Shown here piece after piece: positions 59,493-64,000 of a stretch of DNA of 64,000 nt. The position numbers and the translations under genes are program-made. The first letter of the stretch is position 1. Every line of letters begins with the position of its first letter. The notes beneath the pieces were generated by a model. The model saw nothing but the letters and a program-made list of their open reading frames with translations. It was not told where the DNA came from and searched no databases. The DNA is taken from positions 1-64,000 of the forward strand of contig JAXLUO010000007.1 of the NCBI GenBank assembly GCA_046329495.1, read 5' to 3'. This DNA comes from Bog-950 sp046329495 (GTDB taxonomy: Bacteria; Bacteroidota; Bacteroidia; Chitinophagales; LD1).

Positions 59493-60431
59493 TTAAGCAA
59501 CAGTGCTGCCGGCAACCTGCTGTATGCTGAATGTTTGGCCTTCCAGAGCCAGTTCGGTGGCGGGAAATACAGCACGGGCCTCGTCAAGCAGGGGATGCAG
59601 GTTTTCGTACCGGGCGCTGAAATGACCTATTACTAATTTGCCTACACCTGCCTGTTTAGCAATGCTTGCAGCTTGTTTACCTGTACTGTGGAAGGTTTCT
59701 TCAGCGCGCGCTTGGTGTTCGCTTATAAAGGTCGCTTCGTGGTATAGCAGGTCTATACCTTGTAATTGTTCAATAATTGGTTCGTGATACGCTGTATCGC
59801 TGCAATAAGCATAACTGCGCGGCGCGTGCGGAGCAGTGGTTAACTCGGTATTGGGTATTACCAGGCCCTCCGGTGTTACAAAGTCATCACCCTTTTTTAA
59901 AGCAGGTATTAGTTCAACCGGAATCTGGTATTGGTCCAGTTTCTCGCCTCGCATTTTGCGCAAGCCTTGTTTTTCGCGGAATAAAAATCCGGTAGTAGGC
60001 AAGCGGTGTTTCAATACAATCGTTTCAACTGAAAGTGCGTGATCTTCGTAGATCAACCGTGGCTTATCGGCAACTATCGGATGGAAGTGAATGTCGAATT
60101 TAAGTTGGGTCTGCGAGTTTTTGAGATGCAGATTAATGATCTCTTCCAGGGCAGGGGGGCCATAAATGTTCAGTGTATGTTCGCGCCAGTTCAAATTAAG
60201 CGACGTTATAAGGCCCATTAAGCCAAAGAAGTGATCGCCATGAAGGTGCGAGATAAATATGTTATCTAACTTTCCACGCTTGATGTTGAATTTATTCATG
60301 CGGAACTGGGTGCCTTCGCCGCAATCAACCATAAAAAGGTTGCTGTTGTAATTCAGTATTTGCGATGTAGGATGTCTGTCGTACGCAGGTATGGCTCCGT
60401 TACTTCCAAGAATTGTCAGTTCAAAATGCAT
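59493..60431 (-). CDS. rnz: Ribonuclease Z (tRNA 3'-processing endonuclease)
   Basis: A 312-residue metallo-beta-lactamase fold nuclease. Signatures: TILGSNGAIPAYDRHPTS, FMVDCGEGTQFRM, the zinc motif FISHLHGDHFFGLMG, YCSDTAYHEPI, and VIGHFSARY. RNase Z trims tRNA precursors to leave the 3' end for CCA addition. Length is normal for the short form. Probable co-transcription with the STAS gene upstream, separated by a hairpin. Confidence 0.94.
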   Translation of the reverse strand: MHFELTILGSNGAIPAYDRHPTSQILNYNSNLFMVDCGEGTQFRMNKFNIKRGKLDNIFISHLHGDHFFGLMGLITSLNLNWREHTLNIYGPPALEEIINLHLKNSQTQLKFDIHFHPIVADKPRLIYEDHALSVETIVLKHRLPTTGFLFREKQGLRKMRGEKLDQYQIPVELIPALKKGDDFVTPEGLVIPNTELTTAPHAPRSYAYCSDTAYHEPIIEQLQGIDLLYHEATFISEHQARAEETFHSTGKQAASIAKQAGVGKLVIGHFSARYENLHPLLDEARAVFPATELALEGQTFSIQQVAGSTVA

Positions 60432-60472
60432 GTGCCGTTTGTCGAGCTCTTTAATGGTATAAAAGGCTTCGT

Positions 60473-60497
60473 GATTCGGCTTCCAAAAAGCCGAATC
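60473..60497. repeat. Hairpin between rnz and the STAS gene
   Basis: GATTCGGCTT (60473-60482) and AAGCCGAATC (60488-60497) form a perfect 10-bp inverted repeat with a 5-nt loop. There is no T-run, so it is not a classical terminator; it could be a processing or stability element between the STAS gene and rnz. Confidence 0.55.
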
Positions 60498-60506
60498 TCA
60501 GTTTTA

Positions 60507-60875
60507 TTAGCTGCGCAGGTCTTTATCCAGTTCTTCCATCATTACAAAGTCAACCGACTCGGTAAGTGATGGAACAATATTCAGTATCGGCTCTAACTGC
60601 GATATTTTGATCAGTTTCTGAATGTGTGGGTTTAAACCGGTAAGCACAAACATGCCACTGGCTTCCTTACACAGGCGGTTACCAACCAACAGGGCGCTCA
60701 GGCCCGATGAATCAACGTATTGCACTTCGGTTAAGTCCAGCACCACGTTTCTAAATCCCTCGTTGTTAAGTATTACTAACTCCGATTTTAAATGCGGGGC
60801 CAGGTTGCTCAACAATTTCTCTTCGTTCAGTTTTACTATTACTAAACGATCCCGTTTATCTACTTGAAACTTCAT
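60507..60875 (-). CDS. STAS-domain anti-sigma-factor antagonist
   Basis: A 122-residue SpoIIAA/RsbV-like STAS protein. The phosphorylatable serine is in VQYVDSSGLSALL (Ser 57), preceded by NVVLDLTEV. When dephosphorylated such proteins bind an anti-sigma kinase and free its target. The PP2C phosphatase at 34480 is the matching enzyme type. No anti-sigma kinase is in view. It sits upstream of rnz on the same strand. Confidence 0.9.
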   Translation of the reverse strand: MKFQVDKRDRLVIVKLNEEKLLSNLAPHLKSELVILNNEGFRNVVLDLTEVQYVDSSGLSALLVGNRLCKEASGMFVLTGLNPHIQKLIKISQLEPILNIVPSLTESVDFVMMEELDKDLRS

Positions 60876-61095
60876 ATGCCGGTCTTTATGAGTTGAAAAT
60901 GCTGTCTAATCTACAGTTTTTTTCTTGAAACGTAAAAATCAGGTGCAATGTATGCAAAAGCATTCTTTTAAGGAAATAGTGTTAGCATTTGCCCAATTTG
61001 CGGAGGGTCTTATTTTGATGTTTAGGGTATTTTACCTTAGGTTTGATTAACAGCGCGCAATTAAAGTGGTAATTATTGCGTCTATATGTAAGAAC

Positions 61096-61138
61096 AACAG
61101 GACAGGTTGTCCTGTTTATGTAGTTGGTTTGATATTTG
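61096..61138 (+). promoter_or_regulatory. Operator-like dyad and -7-like element of clpC
   Basis: AACAGGACA (61096-61104) and TGTCCTGTT (61108-61116) form a perfect 9-bp dyad with a 3-nt spacer. A TTG (61107-61109) inside it stands at -33 spacing (21 nt) from GATATTTG (61131-61138), one base off TAnnTTTG. The clpC ATG follows 13 nt later. The dyad therefore sits where a repressor would block polymerase. Confidence 0.5.
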
Positions 61139-61151
61139 AAAAGCAAAGTGA

Positions 61152-63695
61152 ATGGAAGCAAAATTTTCACCGAAAGTGAAGGAGGTAATCTCCTACAGCC
61201 GTGAGGAAGCCCTGAGGCTGAACCACGATTTTATAGGCATTGAGCACCTGGTGCTGGGCCTTATACGCGAGGGCGAAGGGCTGGCTATTAAAACCATGCA
61301 GAGCCTTGACATTGACCCTGTAATGCTGCGCAAAACCATCGAGGACTCGATTAAGGATAAAACAGCCAAGGGAAACTTTAACCCCAATAACCTGCCTTTA
61401 ACCAAGCAAGCCGAAAAGGTGCTTAAAATCACCGTTTTGGAGGCTAAAGTGATGAAAAGCGATGTTATTGGAACAGAGCACCTGATGCTAAGTATCCTGA
61501 AGAACAAGGACAATGTGGTAACCCAGATTTTCCAGCAGTTCGACGTGGATTATGATGTATTTAAGGCCGAACTGGAAAGCGTAGCCAACGACATTAAAGC
61601 CGAATTACCTAACGATCCGAACGAGGATGAGCCTTTTGAGGATGACAAAAGCAAAGGTTTTTCGCAACAGCCACCTGCCAAAAAATCAGGTAATGCCAAA
61701 AGCAAAACGCCGGTGCTTGATAATTTTGGTCGTGATGTAACCCATTTGGCCGAAGAAGGTAATCTGGACCCAATTGTAGGTCGCGAAAATGAGATTGAGC
61801 GTGTTTCGCAGATCCTTTCGCGCCGTAAAAAGAACAACCCCATCCTGATAGGTGAGCCCGGTGTAGGTAAAACGGCTATTGTTGAAGGCCTGGCTTTACG
61901 TATTGTGCAGAAGCGTGTTTCGCGCGTGTTGTTCAACAAGCGTATTGTTATGCTTGACCTTGCTGCATTAGTGGCCGGTACCAAATACCGCGGCCAGTTT
62001 GAGGAGCGCATGAAGGCTATTATGAATGAGTTGGAGAAGAACCGTGATGTGATCCTGTTCATCGATGAGATTCATACCATCGTTGGTGCAGGTGGTGCTA
62101 CCGGCTCGCTGGATGCCAGCAATATTTTTAAACCGGCATTGGCCCGTGGCGAACTGCAATGTATTGGCGCCAGCACGCTGGATGAATACCGCCAGTATAT
62201 AGAGAAGGATGGCGCTTTGGCCCGTCGTTTCCAACAGGTAATCGTTGATCCGCCAAGCCCTGAAGAAACCGTTCAGATATTATCAAATATCAAGAACAAA
62301 TACGAAGACTACCATAGTGTTGACTACTCGAAAGAAGCAGTAGAAGCTTGTGTGAAACTTTCAACCCGCTACATCACCGACCGCTTTTTACCAGATAAAG
62401 CGATTGACGTAATGGATGAAGTAGGCGCCCGCGTGCATCTCAAAAACATACACGTGCCTAAAAACATTGTGGAGTTAGAGAAGCAGGTAGAGGATATCAA
62501 GAGCCAGAAGAACCATGTAGTAAAGAGCCAGAAATACGAAGAGGCTGCTAAACTGCGTGATACTGAAAAACGTTTGCTGGAAGAACTGGATAAAGCCAAA
62601 AACCAGTGGGACGAGGAAAGCAAAACCAAACACTATCCTGTTACTGAAGAGGATATTGCCGAAGTAGTGGCCATGATGACCGGTATACCGGTAAACAAAA
62701 TAGCCCAAAGCGAAAGCAATAAACTGGTGAACATGACCGGCGAAATACAAGGCGCCGTTATTGGCCAGGATGAGGCTGTGAAAAAAGTGGTAAAAGCTAT
62801 ACAGCGTAACCGCGTAGGTTTAAAGGATCCGAAGAAACCAATTGGCACCTTCATATTCTTAGGGCCAACCGGTGTAGGTAAAACAGAATTAGCCAAGGCT
62901 ATTGCCCGTTACATGTTCGATAGTGAAGATGCGTTGATACGGATTGACATGAGCGAATACATGGAGAAATTCAGCATCAGCCGTTTGGTGGGTGCGCCTC
63001 CGGGATATGTGGGTTACGAAGAAGGCGGACAGCTTACCGAAAAAGTACGCCGCAAGCCATACAGCGTAGTGTTGCTGGATGAAATTGAAAAAGCGCACCC
63101 TGATGTATTTAACCTGCTGTTACAGGTGTTCGATGATGGTATATTAACTGATAGCTTAGGTCGCCGTGTTGATTTTAAAAACACGCTGATCATTATGACT
63201 TCGAACATCGGTGCCCGCGATTTGAAAGATTTCGGACAAGGTGTAGGTTTTGCTACCAGTGCCAAGTCGTCGCAAAGCGATGAATACTCGAAGAACGTAA
63301 TTTCGAAAGCGCTGAAGCGCACCTTCAGCCCTGAATTCCTGAACCGTATTGATGATGTGATCATCTTCAATTCGCTGGAGAAGGAATCTATCTTCAAGAT
63401 CATCGACATTGCCCTGCGCGATGTAACCAAGCGTTTGTTAGACCTGGGTTACGAAATCAAACTAAGCGACGAAGCCAAGGACTTTTTAGCTGAGCGTGGT
63501 TACGATCCGCAGTTTGGTGCCCGTCCGTTACACCGTGCCATACAGAAATATGTGGAAGACCCGCTGGCAGAAGAAATTCTACGTGCAAACGCCAAGCCTG
63601 GCGATGCCTTCCTGATAGAACTGGAAAAAGGCGCGGAAGAATTGAAGATTACACATAAGGCAGCTAAGAAAAAGGCCGAAGCCTCCGAAGAATAA
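61152..63695 (+). CDS. clpC: ClpC-type AAA+ chaperone, ATPase subunit of Clp protease
   Basis: An 847-residue Clp ATPase. Two Clp-N repeats occupy residues 1-145 (FSPKVKEVISYSREEALRLNHDF). NBD1 has Walker A GEPGVGKTA near 234 and sensor motifs; a UVR/middle region (DIKSQKNHVVKSQKYEEAAKLRD, about 445-480) identifies ClpC rather than ClpB; NBD2 has Walker A GPTGVGKTE near 573 and the C-terminal lid. ClpC unfolds substrates for ClpP and handles heat and quality-control turnover. The tail (KKKAEASEE) is charged. An operator-like dyad overlies its promoter and a perfect terminator follows. Confidence 0.95.
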   Translation: MEAKFSPKVKEVISYSREEALRLNHDFIGIEHLVLGLIREGEGLAIKTMQSLDIDPVMLRKTIEDSIKDKTAKGNFNPNNLPLTKQAEKVLKITVLEAKVMKSDVIGTEHLMLSILKNKDNVVTQIFQQFDVDYDVFKAELESVANDIKAELPNDPNEDEPFEDDKSKGFSQQPPAKKSGNAKSKTPVLDNFGRDVTHLAEEGNLDPIVGRENEIERVSQILSRRKKNNPILIGEPGVGKTAIVEGLALRIVQKRVSRVLFNKRIVMLDLAALVAGTKYRGQFEERMKAIMNELEKNRDVILFIDEIHTIVGAGGATGSLDASNIFKPALARGELQCIGASTLDEYRQYIEKDGALARRFQQVIVDPPSPEETVQILSNIKNKYEDYHSVDYSKEAVEACVKLSTRYITDRFLPDKAIDVMDEVGARVHLKNIHVPKNIVELEKQVEDIKSQKNHVVKSQKYEEAAKLRDTEKRLLEELDKAKNQWDEESKTKHYPVTEEDIAEVVAMMTGIPVNKIAQSESNKLVNMTGEIQGAVIGQDEAVKKVVKAIQRNRVGLKDPKKPIGTFIFLGPTGVGKTELAKAIARYMFDSEDALIRIDMSEYMEKFSISRLVGAPPGYVGYEEGGQLTEKVRRKPYSVVLLDEIEKAHPDVFNLLLQVFDDGILTDSLGRRVDFKNTLIIMTSNIGARDLKDFGQGVGFATSAKSSQSDEYSKNVISKALKRTFSPEFLNRIDDVIIFNSLEKESIFKIIDIALRDVTKRLLDLGYEIKLSDEAKDFLAERGYDPQFGARPLHRAIQKYVEDPLAEEILRANAKPGDAFLIELEKGAEELKITHKAAKKKAEASEE

Positions 63696-63699
63696 GCAC

Positions 63700-63730
63700 A
63701 AAGCCCCGGAAATTTCCGGGGCTTTTTATT
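63700..63730 (+). terminator. Rho-independent terminator of clpC
   Basis: AAAGCCCCGGAAA (63700-63712) and TTTCCGGGGCTTT (63713-63725) form a perfect palindrome with a T-run. Because the centre is palindromic, it would fold with a small unpaired loop. Confidence 0.9.
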
Positions 63731-63738
63731 TTTAACCC

Positions 63739-64000
63739 ATGCAGGTGTATCCCGTTAAAGTAACACGCAATTATCCGCTGGTGGCCAGTATGGTGATCGT
63801 ACCGTTATTAGGCCTGGCGCCGGGTATTTATATTATGGCACGTTACCTGCCTAACCTGGGCGAAACCGCAGCTTTCTCCTTCATCTTCGGCATGATGGTC
63901 CTGGTATTGGGTTTAACTTTTTACCTGGTAAAGCAATGTATAACTGCCGGTAGCTTAACCATAGCTAATAACAAATTACAATTTCAGTTTGCAGACAAGG
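63739..64000 (+). CDS. Membrane protein, N-terminal part (runs off the window)
   Basis: The frame starts at ATG 63739, 13 bp after the clpC terminator, and stays open to the window end (87 codons). It begins MQVYPVKVTRNYPL, followed by two hydrophobic segments (ASMVIVPLLGLAPGIYIMA and FSFIFGMMVLVLGLTFYL) that look like membrane helices, then LTIANNKLQFQF. It is too short to place in a family. Confidence 0.6.
   Translation, partial: MQVYPVKVTRNYPLVASMVIVPLLGLAPGIYIMARYLPNLGETAAFSFIFGMMVLVLGLTFYLVKQCITAGSLTIANNKLQFQFADK

Overview
The window looks like a contiguous piece of a Bacteroidota chromosome, most like the Chitinophagales/Sphingobacteriales side of the phylum. The evidence is type IX secretion (T9SS) sorting domains on PKD/SprB-type proteins, the Bacteroidota -7 promoter element TAnnTTTG in front of many genes with almost no Shine-Dalgarno sequences, families largely confined to the phylum (DUF4468, DUF4476, the small omega-like RNA polymerase subunit, a CarB without its regulatory tail), and an archaeal-type methylmalonyl-CoA mutase large subunit. 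The species cannot be named from sequence alone. No rRNA, tRNA, cas gene, transposase or phage gene was recognised.

Layout. 0-10 kb: the end of a T9SS adhesin, a small secreted protein with a possible PID-CTERM-like tail, trhA, metF, two related barrel-like proteins, a lipoprotein, then a SAM-I riboswitch controlling metH, and apaG. 10-24.4 kb: an Asp-box repeat protein behind rlmD; an envelope-biogenesis block (parvulin PPIase, SurA-N-like lipoprotein, small barrel, SurA, MoxR); then a SnoaL-VOC fusion, a VIT-type metal transporter, and a coupled glycosyltransferase/OppC-type permease pair. 24.4-34 kb: carB; a repeat-rich non-coding interval (27.5-29.07 kb) with a DnaA-box-like cluster, a direct-repeat array and palindromic elements; an 874-aa T9SS adhesin; and bamD-rpoZ-coaC, in which the CoaB half of coaBC is absent. 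34-45.6 kb: a GAF-PP2C phosphatase behind a possibly structured leader, small membrane proteins, a surface-polysaccharide block (ligase, Wzz, flippase, divergent GT4), DinB, DUF4476 and other hypotheticals. 45.6-52.2 kb: methylmalonyl-CoA mutase, a 5'-nucleotidase split into two adjacent genes, dnaA, an SDR of the dienoyl-CoA reductase type and a DtxR regulator. 52.2-59.3 kb: a five-gene minus-strand signalling operon (hybrid kinase, response regulator, CheR, CheB, second hybrid kinase). 59.5-64 kb: rnz, a STAS protein, clpC and the start of a membrane protein.

Functional links. metF and metH supply methyl groups for methionine, and only metH carries the SAM riboswitch. The PPIase/SurA cluster and bamD all serve outer-membrane protein assembly. 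The GAF-PP2C phosphatase (34.5 kb) and the STAS protein (60.5 kb) have the two complementary chemistries of a partner-switching pathway, although they are 25 kb apart. The five-gene kinase/CheR/CheB operon has no CheA, CheW or receptor in view and is the most system-like assembly in the window. The repeat-rich interval at 27.5-29 kb and the structured RNA candidates at 13.8 and 34.3 kb are the least explained stretches.
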